From Nocardioides mesophilus (lineage in GTDB: Bacteria; Actinomycetota; Actinomycetes; Propionibacteriales; Nocardioidaceae): a stretch of DNA of 64,000 bases. Positions 57,255 through 64,000 of the stretch are shown here, piece after piece (the stretch's first letter is position 1; each line of letters begins with the position of its first letter). The position numbers and the translations under genes are program-made. The DNA is taken from the NCBI RefSeq assembly GCF_014395785.1, contig NZ_CP060713.1, positions 3,872,501 through 3,936,500 on the forward strand, in the 5' to 3' direction. The notes beneath the pieces are model-generated. The model saw nothing but the letters and a program-made list of their open reading frames with translations, was not told where the DNA came from and did no database searches.

Positions 57255-58600
57255 CCCAGGACCTGCGCGACCTGATGCACCGGGTGGCCGACGACGTGAC
57301 GCCGGTCGAGGTGGCCCCCGACACCTGGCGCCGTGCCCGGCGGGGCCGCAGCCGAGACCGGATCGTCGCGCCGGCGTTGGCCGTGCTGCTGGTGCTGGCC
57401 GGGGTGACGGCGACGCTGCGCCCGACCTGGCTGCCGGCGCCGGTCGACCCGGTGGACCGGACGGTCGTCGGCGGCGCCGGGGCCGTCCCGGACCACCTCT
57501 ACATGGTGCCGGAGGGGCTCGACAGCATGAGGGGGGACGGCACCCGCTCCACGCCGCTCGAGCCGCCGTCAGTCGTGCGACGGGCGGCTGCGGCGTTCGT
57601 GACGTTGCGCGGCACGGCCGTCCTCGTCTCGGCAGCCGACGGGGACCACCACCTCGTCGACCTGCCGGGGTTCGGGGACAGCTTCGCCGGCATGGACGAG
57701 GGGTCTCCGGTCGCGGTCTCACCCGACGGCCGCAGTGTGGCCTACCCGTGGCGGCAGCGTCCGCGGCCGGCCGGCGAGCACTGGCCGAGCGGGCTGGCGG
57801 TCCTGCACCTGGACCGTCCCGGCCGTCCGGAGGTGCACCGGTTGCCGGGAGGCGTCGGGGCGCTGGTCGGGGAGTTCTCCTGGTCCCCGGACGGGAGGTA
57901 CCTCGTCTACTCGGTGGCCCTCGCCTCCCGGCTGACCGAGGACAGCTACACCAGCAGCAGCTACCGCAAGGAACGGCTCGACGTGAGGACCGGGCGGCGG
58001 ACCCCGGTGCCGCCGGCGCGCGCGGCGAGCCCACCGGCGGTCTCGAGCAGCGGGGTGGCCGCGGTGCTGGCCGGCGACCTGGTGCTGTCCTCGCCGGCGA
58101 CCGGTCGCCGTGCCGTCCCGGTGCCCGGCGACCCGACCGGACCGGGCGCCTGGTCGGCCAGCGGCCGGGAGATCGCGCTGGGGTCGTTCGGCATCTCCGG
58201 GTCGTTCCCCGTGGTCGACGTCGAGCAGGGTCGCTCCCGGCTGGTCGGCGGCCTCACACCGCAGAGCACCCGGGTCCTCGGCTGGGTCGGCCCCGACGAC
58301 GTCCTGGCTCTCCGGCACCCGAGCTCGTTTGACCGGGCGGAGCTGGTGCTCGTCGACGTCCGCTCCGGCCAGGCCCGCACGGTCGGCGTCGTCGAGGGGC
58401 AGGTCGTCCAGAGCCTCAGCGTCGCCACCGGCCTGATGACACTGGACCGGCCGACCGTGGAGTTCGCGCCGCCGTCGTGGCAGCACGACCGCAGCTGGTG
58501 GTGGGCCGGCGGCGGCGCGCTCGCCGTACTCCTGGCCGCGCTGGCGCTGCTGGGCCGTCGGAGGGTGCGGCACACCGGGAGGCAGGGGCGGCTACGGTGA
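57251..58600 (+). CDS. Membrane protein coupled to the sigma factor, possible anti-sigma regulator
   Basis: 449 aa. A 35-residue cytoplasmic N-terminus (MTQDLRDLMHRVADDVTPVE and ARRGRSRDR) precedes a membrane helix (IVAPALAVLLVLAGVTATL); a beta-propeller-like extracytoplasmic domain follows, with WD/TolB-type blades (VAVSPDGRSVAYPW, FSWSPDGRYLVYS). A second hydrophobic stretch (WWWAGGGALAVLLAALALLG) and a basic tail end the protein. No zinc anti-sigma HxxxCxxC is present, so an anti-sigma role rests on the ATGA coupling alone. Confidence 0.75.
   Translation: MTQDLRDLMHRVADDVTPVEVAPDTWRRARRGRSRDRIVAPALAVLLVLAGVTATLRPTWLPAPVDPVDRTVVGGAGAVPDHLYMVPEGLDSMRGDGTRSTPLEPPSVVRRAAAAFVTLRGTAVLVSAADGDHHLVDLPGFGDSFAGMDEGSPVAVSPDGRSVAYPWRQRPRPAGEHWPSGLAVLHLDRPGRPEVHRLPGGVGALVGEFSWSPDGRYLVYSVALASRLTEDSYTSSSYRKERLDVRTGRRTPVPPARAASPPAVSSSGVAAVLAGDLVLSSPATGRRAVPVPGDPTGPGAWSASGREIALGSFGISGSFPVVDVEQGRSRLVGGLTPQSTRVLGWVGPDDVLALRHPSSFDRAELVLVDVRSGQARTVGVVEGQVVQSLSVATGLMTLDRPTVEFAPPSWQHDRSWWWAGGGALAVLLAALALLGRRRVRHTGRQGRLR
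58593..58598 (+). promoter_or_regulatory. -10 box TACGGT of the epimerase gene
   Basis: TACGGT, 6 bp upstream of the ATG at 58605, overlapping the end of the preceding gene. Confidence 0.5.
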
Positions 58601-58604
58601 CGCC

Positions 58605-59594
58605 ATGCGCATCCTGATGATCGGCGGCACCCGCTTCGTCGGCCGCCACGTCGCCGAGAAGGCCCTCGAGCGCGGCCACGAGGTGACGATCTTCCACCGC
58701 GGCCGGACCGGCGCGGACCTGTTCCCCGGCGTCGAGCACCGGATCGGTGACCGGGACACCGCCGAGGGGCTCGCCGCGCTGGCCGAGGGGGAGTGGGACG
58801 CCACCGTCGACACCTGCGCCTACGTGCCCCGCCAGGTGCACCAGCTCGCCGACGCGCTGGGCGACCGCGGCGGGCACCACCTGCTGGTCTCCAGCATCTC
58901 GGCGTACGCCGCGCCCGACGGTCCCGGGACCACCGAGGACACGGCGCTCATCGAGCTCGACGACCCGACGGTCGAGGAGGTCACCGGCGAGACGTACGGC
59001 GGCCTCAAGGTGCTCTGCGAGCAGGCCGCCGTCGAGCGGCACGGCCCTCGGACGCTGCTGGTCCGCCCGTCGTACGTCGTCGGCCCGGACGACTACACCT
59101 GGCGGTTCCCCTGGTGGGTCGCGCGGATCGCCCGCGGCGGCCGCGTCCCGGTGCCCGGCCCCGCCGACGCCCCCGCCCAGGTCATCGACGCCCGGGACAT
59201 GGGGGAGTGGATGGTGCAGCTCCTCGAGGATCGTCGGGAGGGTGCCTTCCACGCCGCCAGCCCGGCGCCGCCGTTCACCTGGCGTCAGCAGATGGAGGTG
59301 ATCGTCGACGCGGCGGCCCCTGCGGGGACCGAGCTGGTGTGGGTGGACCAGGCGGCCGTCGAGGCGCTGGCGGCCGCCCCGGGCACGGTGCCGCTGTGGA
59401 GCGGCGGAGACCCCGACGTGTGGGTGATGGCGGTGGATCCCTCGCGCGCCTACGCCACCGGGCTCTCGCCCCGACCGCTGTCCGAGACCGTCCGGGACAC
59501 CCTGGCGTGGATCCAGGACAACGACATGCCTGCGGGCACCGGGCTGAGCGAGGACCAGGAGCGGCTGCTCCTGGACTGGCAGCCACCCGCCTGA
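58605..59594 (+). CDS. NAD-dependent epimerase/dehydratase (extended SDR)
   Basis: 329 aa. MRILMIGGTRFVGRHVAEKA carries the GGTRFVG Rossmann motif; VTIFHRGRTGADL, DATVDTCAYVPRQVHQLADAL, SSISAYA and YGGLK (YxxxK) follow. DAPAQVIDARDMGEWMVQLL is the typical C-terminal block of the plant-chloroplast-RNA-binding/reductase-like subgroup of extended SDRs. Substrate unknown. Possibly cotranscribed with the upstream membrane protein, although it has its own -10. Confidence 0.88.
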   Translation: MRILMIGGTRFVGRHVAEKALERGHEVTIFHRGRTGADLFPGVEHRIGDRDTAEGLAALAEGEWDATVDTCAYVPRQVHQLADALGDRGGHHLLVSSISAYAAPDGPGTTEDTALIELDDPTVEEVTGETYGGLKVLCEQAAVERHGPRTLLVRPSYVVGPDDYTWRFPWWVARIARGGRVPVPGPADAPAQVIDARDMGEWMVQLLEDRREGAFHAASPAPPFTWRQQMEVIVDAAAPAGTELVWVDQAAVEALAAAPGTVPLWSGGDPDVWVMAVDPSRAYATGLSPRPLSETVRDTLAWIQDNDMPAGTGLSEDQERLLLDWQPPA

Positions 59595-59657
59595 CGGACC
59601 CGGACGGCCGGTCGACCACCATGCGTCGCCCGGGCGGTTGAGGAGGACCTCAGCGGG

Positions 59658-59663
59658 TAGATT
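59658..59663 (+). promoter_or_regulatory. -10 box TAGATT of the GAF-ANTAR gene
   Basis: TAGATT, 8 bp upstream of the ATG at 59672. Confidence 0.45.
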
Positions 59664-59671
59664 CTCGATTC

Positions 59672-60355
59672 ATGAGCGACGAGCGACTGATCGAGACCGC
59701 CCGCCGGTTGTACGACTCCCTGACCCCGGGTGACCTGGACGAGACGCTGACCAGGATCACCGCTGCGGCGGTCGAGGTGCTGCCGGACGTGCAGTACGCC
59801 AGCATCACCATCAAGCACGCAGACGGCACGCTGGAGACGGCTGCGCCCACCAACGAGATGCTGCTCGGGCTGGACGCCGCGCAGTACCAGCTGCGTGAGG
59901 GCCCCTGCTACGAAGCGGCGAGCGACGTCGCCCACGTGATCTCGCCGAACCTCGCCGCGGACGAGCGGTTCCCGCACTACGGCCCCGTCGCCCTCGCCTC
60001 CGGGATCAAGGCGCAGGCCGGCCTGCGGCTCTTCGACTCGCCCACCTCGCAGGGCGCGCTGAACCTCTACTCCCGCAACGTCGGGGCGTTCGACGACTTC
60101 GCCAGCCTGAGCGCGCTGTTCACCCACCAGGCCGGGATGGCCCTGGGCTACGCCCGCGAGATCAGCAACCTGCAGGAGGCGGTCCGCACGCGCAAGACCA
60201 TCGGCCAGGCGATCGGCATCCTGATGGAGCGCTACAAGCTCAGCGACGAGCGCGCCTTCGCGTTCCTGAGCCGGCTCTCGCAGCACCGCAACGTGAAGCT
60301 GCGGCAGGTGGCCCAGGAGATGGTCGCCGCCACCGAGGACCAGCACCTCGACTGA
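59672..60355 (+). CDS. GAF and ANTAR domain RNA-binding regulator
   Basis: 227 aa. A GAF domain (QYASITIKHADGTLETAAPTN, REGPCYEAASDVAHVISPNL, FPHYGPVALASGIKAQAGL) is followed by an ANTAR helix bundle at about residues 165-220 (AVRTRKTIGQAIGILMERYK, AFAFLSRLSQHRNVKLRQVA). Such proteins bind RNA hairpins to prevent termination in response to a GAF ligand. Neither partner kinase nor an obvious target dual-hairpin is nearby. Confidence 0.92.
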   Translation: MSDERLIETARRLYDSLTPGDLDETLTRITAAAVEVLPDVQYASITIKHADGTLETAAPTNEMLLGLDAAQYQLREGPCYEAASDVAHVISPNLAADERFPHYGPVALASGIKAQAGLRLFDSPTSQGALNLYSRNVGAFDDFASLSALFTHQAGMALGYAREISNLQEAVRTRKTIGQAIGILMERYKLSDERAFAFLSRLSQHRNVKLRQVAQEMVAATEDQHLD

Positions 60356-60410
60356 GGTCGGCGTCGCAGGTCCACCCACCACCCACCCCCCACGAGGAGA
60401 GCCACCGCGC

Positions 60411-61283
60411 ATGGAACGACGACGACTCGGACGCATCGGCCACGAAAGCTCGGTCCTGATCTACGGCGGAGCCGCCCTCGGGGAGGTGGACCAGGACACC
60501 GCCGATGCCTCGATCCAGGAGGCGCTCGATGCTGGGATCAACCACTTCGACGTGGCGCCCGGGTACGGCGACGCGGAGCTGCGGCTGGCGCCGTGGATGC
60601 CGCGGATCCGCGACGAGATCTTCCTCGCCACCAAGACCGATGAGCGGGACGCCGAGGCGGCCTGGACCCAGATCAACCGGTCCCTGGAGCGGCTGGGCAC
60701 CGACCGCGTCGACCTGATCCAGCTGCACGCGATCGGCAACCTCGAGCTGCTCGACCAGGTCACCGGTCCCGGCGGCGCGCTCGAGGCCGCGCTGCGGGCC
60801 CAGGAGGAGGGCCTGGCCGGGGCGGTCGGCATCACCGGGCACACCCACACTGCCGCCAGCACCCACCTGGAGGGGCTGCGCCGGCACCCGTTCGCCACCG
60901 TGCTGACCCCGCTCAACGTGGCGTTGTGGAACCGTCCGGACTACCGGGCCGACTACGAGGAGCTCGTCGCGGAGGCGCAGCGCCAGGACGCCGGCCTGAT
61001 GACGATCAAGACCGTCTCGCGCCGCAACTGGCCCGACGGCGCCGAGAAGACGCATGCCACCTGGTACGAGCCGCAGACGGACCCCGAGCGGATCCGCGCC
61101 GCGGTCTCGTGGGTGCTCGCCCACCGGGAGGTCACCGGCCTGGCCACCCCGGGCGACGTACGCCTGCTGCGGCACGTGGTGGCAGCCGAGGCCGACCGGA
61201 TGAGCCCGGGTGAGGCCGAGGCACTCCTGCACGCCGACCCGGCGTACGCCTCGCCGTTCGTGAGCATGCCCCCGGACTTGTGA
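60411..61283 (+). CDS. Aldo/keto reductase
   Basis: 290 aa. INHFDVAPGYGDAELRLAPW contains the catalytic Asp and Tyr, FLATKTDERD the Lys, VDLIQLHAIGN the His; AGAVGITGHTHTAAS and GLMTIKTVSRRNW complete the barrel. It should reduce carbonyls with NADPH. The last part (AAVSWVLAHREVTGLATPGD) is standard for the family. AGGAG lies about 9 bases upstream of the ATG. Substrate unknown. Confidence 0.9.
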   Translation: MERRRLGRIGHESSVLIYGGAALGEVDQDTADASIQEALDAGINHFDVAPGYGDAELRLAPWMPRIRDEIFLATKTDERDAEAAWTQINRSLERLGTDRVDLIQLHAIGNLELLDQVTGPGGALEAALRAQEEGLAGAVGITGHTHTAASTHLEGLRRHPFATVLTPLNVALWNRPDYRADYEELVAEAQRQDAGLMTIKTVSRRNWPDGAEKTHATWYEPQTDPERIRAAVSWVLAHREVTGLATPGDVRLLRHVVAAEADRMSPGEAEALLHADPAYASPFVSMPPDL

Positions 61284-61393
61284 GACCGGCCGCTGCGGGG
61301 GTGAATGCCGGAGCATCCGCTGGGTACGACACAATCTGTGCGGCGCTGCACGTGCTCTAGACCTGCGGGTGCGGTGGACAGGTCGCGACGGTC

Positions 61394-61424
61394 CCGCCCC
61401 TGGCTTTGGATCTGCCAGGGGCGG
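61394..61424 (+). terminator. Hairpin in the 284-bp gap after the aldo/keto reductase
   Basis: Perfect 11-bp stem CCGCCCCTGGC/GCCAGGGGCGG with a 9-base loop, about 110 bases after the stop codon. The rest of the gap (61284-61567) shows short CCCGGG palindromes but nothing else I can name. Confidence 0.5.
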
Positions 61425-61567
61425 TCCGCCGACCTGCTGCGCTTCGCGCGTCAGGATGGACCGGGACTCCCTCCCGGGACGGGATTCATCGTTCCCGGGT
61501 CGTTCAGCGGTAAACAACATTCGGCCTGGCCGCTGCGTACGACCTGCCGGCGTGCTGCACTGGGGGA

Positions 61568-62791
61568 GTGACCACGCACGCTCAGACGTCGACGAAGGTC
61601 CGGTTCGTCGCCTCGCTGGCCGGAGTCGCCCTGCTGACCGGGGCCGCCGCGCCGACCTCGCTGCCCAGGACCGGCGTCGGGACCGTGCCGCACAGCTCAG
61701 CCACCACCGCCGCCACGACCGGTGCCGTCAAGCCTGCCGGCGGGAGCGCTCGCGCGGCACTCGCGTCGATGACGCTTCCCCAGCGGGTCGGCCAGCTGTT
61801 CATGGTCGGGACCCCGGCCACCTCCGCCGACCCTGCGGCGCGACGCCAGATCGCCGAGCTGCACGTCGGCAACGTGATGCTGACCGGGCGGAGCTACTCC
61901 GGCACCGCAGCCCCCGCCCAGGTGGCGGCCACGATGCAGGCGCAGACCACGGCGGCCGCCACCGCACGGGTGCGCCTGCTGGTCGCCACCGACCAGGAGG
62001 GCGGCCTGGTCCAGGTGCTTCAGGGGCCGGGAATCTCCGACATCCCCGCGGCGCTGCAGCAGGGACGCCTCGGCGTCCCCCGTCTCACGCGTGCCGCCGG
62101 TCGCTGGGCCCGGCAGCTCCGCGAGGCCGGGGTGAACATGAACCTGGCTCCCGTGATGGACACCGTCCCGGGCCCGGAGGCAGCTCGGCTGAACCCGCCG
62201 ATCGGGGCCTTCGACCGCGAGTTCGGCTACACGCCACTCCGGGTCTCCCGGCACGGCTCCGCGTTCCTTCGCGGGATGGCGGCGAACGGCATCGTGCCGG
62301 TGGCGAAGCACTTCCCGGGGCTGGGCCGGGTGCGCGCCAACCCCGACACGTCCACCGGCGTTGTGGACCGGGTCACCCGGCGCGGCGACGCCTACCTGCG
62401 ACCGTTCCGGGCGGCGGTCGGCGCCGGCGTTCCGTTCATGATGATGTCCACCGCCTCCTACGCCCGGATGGATCCGGGCCGTCCGGCCGCCTTCTCCCGG
62501 TTCATCATCCGCACCGTGCTGCGCGGTGACCTCGGGTTCCACGGCGCCGTGATCTCCGACGACCTCGGCCTGGCCCGTCAGGTCTCGCCGTGGCCGCCCG
62601 GTGCGCGGGCGGTCAAGTTCATCCGGGCAGGGGGAGACCTGGTGCTCACGGTGAGCCCGCGCCCGCTCCCGGCGATGTACGCCGCCGTCCTCCAGCGCGC
62701 CCGGAACAACGCGGGCTTCCGGGCCAAGGTGGACCGCGCCGCGCTCCGGGTGCTCAAGGTCAAGGAGCGGCGGCACCTGCTCGCAGGCTGA
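61568..62791 (+). CDS. Glycoside hydrolase family 3-like secreted protein
   Basis: 407 aa from a GTG start. TKVRFVASLAGVALLTGAAA is a signal sequence. The GH3 barrel is clear: LPQRVGQLFMVGTP, ATDQEGGLVQVL, NMNLAPVMDT, GIVPVAKHFPGLG and the nucleophile region GAVISDDLGLA. Beta-N-acetylhexosaminidases of the NagZ type have KHFPGHGDT and a downstream DSH carrying the catalytic His-Asp pair; here the sequence is KHFPGLGRVRANPDTSTG, so that histidine is missing. It could be a divergent glycosidase or a non-catalytic cell-wall-binding protein. Confidence 0.85.
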   Translation: MTTHAQTSTKVRFVASLAGVALLTGAAAPTSLPRTGVGTVPHSSATTAATTGAVKPAGGSARAALASMTLPQRVGQLFMVGTPATSADPAARRQIAELHVGNVMLTGRSYSGTAAPAQVAATMQAQTTAAATARVRLLVATDQEGGLVQVLQGPGISDIPAALQQGRLGVPRLTRAAGRWARQLREAGVNMNLAPVMDTVPGPEAARLNPPIGAFDREFGYTPLRVSRHGSAFLRGMAANGIVPVAKHFPGLGRVRANPDTSTGVVDRVTRRGDAYLRPFRAAVGAGVPFMMMSTASYARMDPGRPAAFSRFIIRTVLRGDLGFHGAVISDDLGLARQVSPWPPGARAVKFIRAGGDLVLTVSPRPLPAMYAAVLQRARNNAGFRAKVDRAALRVLKVKERRHLLAG

Positions 62792-62854
62792 GCGCCTGCT
62801 GAGGCGGTCGCCCGCACCCAGCAGACGTGCTGGCGGCGCCTGGGCATCCCGGCT

Positions 62855-62860
62855 TACATT
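62855..62860 (+). promoter_or_regulatory. -10 box TACATT of the hydrolase gene
   Basis: TACATT, 5 bp upstream of the ATG at 62866. Confidence 0.5.
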
Positions 62861-62865
62861 GCCGG

Positions 62866-63660
62866 ATGGAGACTCGCGCGGGTGAGGTGACCGTCCACTA
62901 CGTCGAGCACGGAGCCGGCCGGCCGGTCCTGGTGCTGCACGGCGCCGGCGTCGACCACCGCGAGCCCGAGGCCTGCTTCGAACCGGTCTTCGACGCTCTC
63001 CCGGGATTCAGGCGGATCTACCCCGACCTGCCGGGCATGGGGCGGACGGCGGCGCCCGACTCGCTGCGCGGCGCCGAGGACGTCCTGGACACGCTCCTGG
63101 AGCTCGCCGGGCAGGTCGGCGGCGGGGACCCCTACCTCCTCATCGGCCACTCGGCGGGCGCCTACTACGCGCAGGCGATGGCCACGAGGGCGCCGGCGCA
63201 GGTCGCCGGGCTTGCGCTCGTCTGCCCGCTGGTGCCGGGCGTTCGTGACGTCCCGGCGCATCGCGTCGCGGTCGTGTCCGACGACATCGGCGACGACGAC
63301 TTCCGCGGCTACTTCGTGATCCACACGCCGGAGATGCTCGAGCGCTACGAACGCCATGTCGCCCCGGCAGCCGCGCTCGTGGACGCCGCGGCGCTGGAGC
63401 GGATCGGGCAGCGGTGGGAGATCGCTGCCGCGGGCGGGTCCGCGTACGCCGGTCCCACGCTGGTCGTCGCGGGGCGGTTGGACTCGACGGTCGGGTACGT
63501 CGGCGCCGCGGACCTTCTCCACCACTACCCGCACGCCACGCTCGCGGTGGTCGACGACGCCGGTCACGCCTTGCCTCACGAGCAGCCGGATCTGCTGCGT
63601 GCACTCGTCGGCGAGTGGCTCGAGCGCGTGCAGCGGTCGGTCCAGCACGGTCGCGTCTGA
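62866..63660 (+). CDS. Alpha/beta hydrolase
   Basis: 264 aa. VLVLHGAGVDHRE supplies the oxyanion region, GHSAGAYYAQAMA the nucleophile elbow (Ser), VVAGRLDSTVG the acid (Asp) and VDDAGHALPHEQP the catalytic His. PDLPGMGRTAAPDSLRGAED is the usual lid entry. A general serine hydrolase; substrate unknown. I chose the ATG at 62866 (TACATT 5 bp upstream) over a GTG at 62827. Confidence 0.88.
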   Translation: METRAGEVTVHYVEHGAGRPVLVLHGAGVDHREPEACFEPVFDALPGFRRIYPDLPGMGRTAAPDSLRGAEDVLDTLLELAGQVGGGDPYLLIGHSAGAYYAQAMATRAPAQVAGLALVCPLVPGVRDVPAHRVAVVSDDIGDDDFRGYFVIHTPEMLERYERHVAPAAALVDAAALERIGQRWEIAAAGGSAYAGPTLVVAGRLDSTVGYVGAADLLHHYPHATLAVVDDAGHALPHEQPDLLRALVGEWLERVQRSVQHGRV

Positions 63661-63677
63661 GTCATCGCGCGCCGGAC

Positions 63678-64000
63678 TCACAGAGGGAGGCTGGCTACGA
63701 CTCTGCCGTCGCCGGCGACGAGCGTGCCGCCGACGAGCGCGGCTCGATCGTGCATGGAGGTGATGCCGGTGCCTGGCTGCTAGGAGCCGGCGGTTCCTCC
63801 GTTGTCGACCACTTCCACGGTGAGCGCTTGGGGGCTCGTCGTCAGGGTGACTGTGGCGGACGTCGCCCCGGAGTGCCGGACGACGTTCGTGAGAGCCTCC
63901 AACCCGATCCGGTAGGCCGCCACCTCGATCGCCGCGCCGAGGCGGGGCAGCTCGTCGGAGCAGACGGTGACAGGTAGCGGCAGGTTGGAGGCGTGCTGGC
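63678..64000 (-). pseudogene. Histidine kinase ATPase domain, interrupted by an in-frame TAG, 5' end outside window
   Basis: The minus strand encodes the C-terminal part of a NarL-type two-component histidine kinase: AIEVAAYRIGLEALTNVVRH (N-box), TVEVVDNGG (D-box), then a TAG at 63780-63782, then in the same frame QPGTGITSMHDRAALVGGTL and VASLPL before TGA at 63678. Homologous residues continue after the TAG without a frame change, so a single nonsense change (or sequencing error) has removed the G2 box and C-terminus. The GTG[ILM]xxMxxRA block after the stop is typical of these kinases. Confidence 0.7.

Overview
The window is a chromosomal segment of a very high-GC actinobacterium. Codon use is strongly G/C at third positions and GTG starts are frequent. 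Many genes carry a TANNNT box 5-8 bp upstream of the start codon with no ribosome-binding site, the hallmark of leaderless actinobacterial transcripts. Gene content (coproporphyrin-branch heme synthesis with HemQ, ThrE-type exporter, GAF-ANTAR protein, SigE-family sigma factor, F420-type luciferase-like oxidoreductase, DUF3000, GPGG small membrane protein) fits Nocardioides or a close relative; the genus is inference. I see no rRNA, tRNA, CRISPR array, phage or recognisable insertion sequence. No gap without a gene exceeds about 300 bases.

Layout. 1-8.3 kb: F420-type oxidoreductase (cut by the window start), SDR, DNA polymerase IV, a secreted protein made almost wholly of nine 13-residue repeats, ThrE exporter, a DUF402 protein, then a translationally coupled Baeyer-Villiger-type monooxygenase and SDR. 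8.2-21 kb: GPGG small membrane protein, giant HrpA helicase, an alanine-dehydrogenase/CEOS-like enzyme, an RsbW-like ATPase, an orphan PemK/MazF protein, ArfB and thioesterase, an 87-bp inverted-repeat element, two lipoproteins, RNase D and DUF3000. 21-25.6 kb: heme cluster hemE, hemY/cgoX, hemQ/chdC with a DUF4349 lipoprotein. 25.7-30.5 kb: YihY protein coupled to malQ, msrB, and a stand-alone LigD polymerase followed by 32-bp tandem repeats. 30.6-39.3 kb: secreted M6 peptidase, a histidine kinase operon with a receiver/thioredoxin-reductase-like fusion, a USP-like protein, ATP-dependent DNA ligase and ZapE. 39.4-44.8 kb: secreted protein, a PPK2/HipA-like kinase/DUF3037 operon, lpdA, a second DUF402 protein, a TOPRIM protein.

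44.8-50.2 kb: an assimilatory sulfate operon (leader peptide, sulfite reductase, Zn-ribbon protein, cysH, a 27-aa ORF, sirohydrochlorin chelatase) whose structural genes are all joined by ATGA overlaps, divergent from glyA. 50.2-51.3 kb: an AbiEi/DUF559-type gene enclosed by perfect 14-bp inverted repeats. 51.3-64 kb: AidB-like acyl-CoA dehydrogenase and YihY protein sharing one symmetrical promoter, rsgA, a K+ channel, a SigE-family sigma factor with a coupled membrane protein, epimerase, GAF-ANTAR regulator, aldo/keto reductase, a GH3-like protein, an alpha/beta hydrolase, and the 3' end of a histidine kinase interrupted by a stop codon.

The most notable items are the inverted-repeat-bounded nuclease-fold gene, the tandem-repeat secreted protein, the leader-peptide-controlled sulfur operon with its tiny embedded ORF, two face-to-face leaderless promoters with overlapping -10 boxes, and the 87-bp structured intergenic element.
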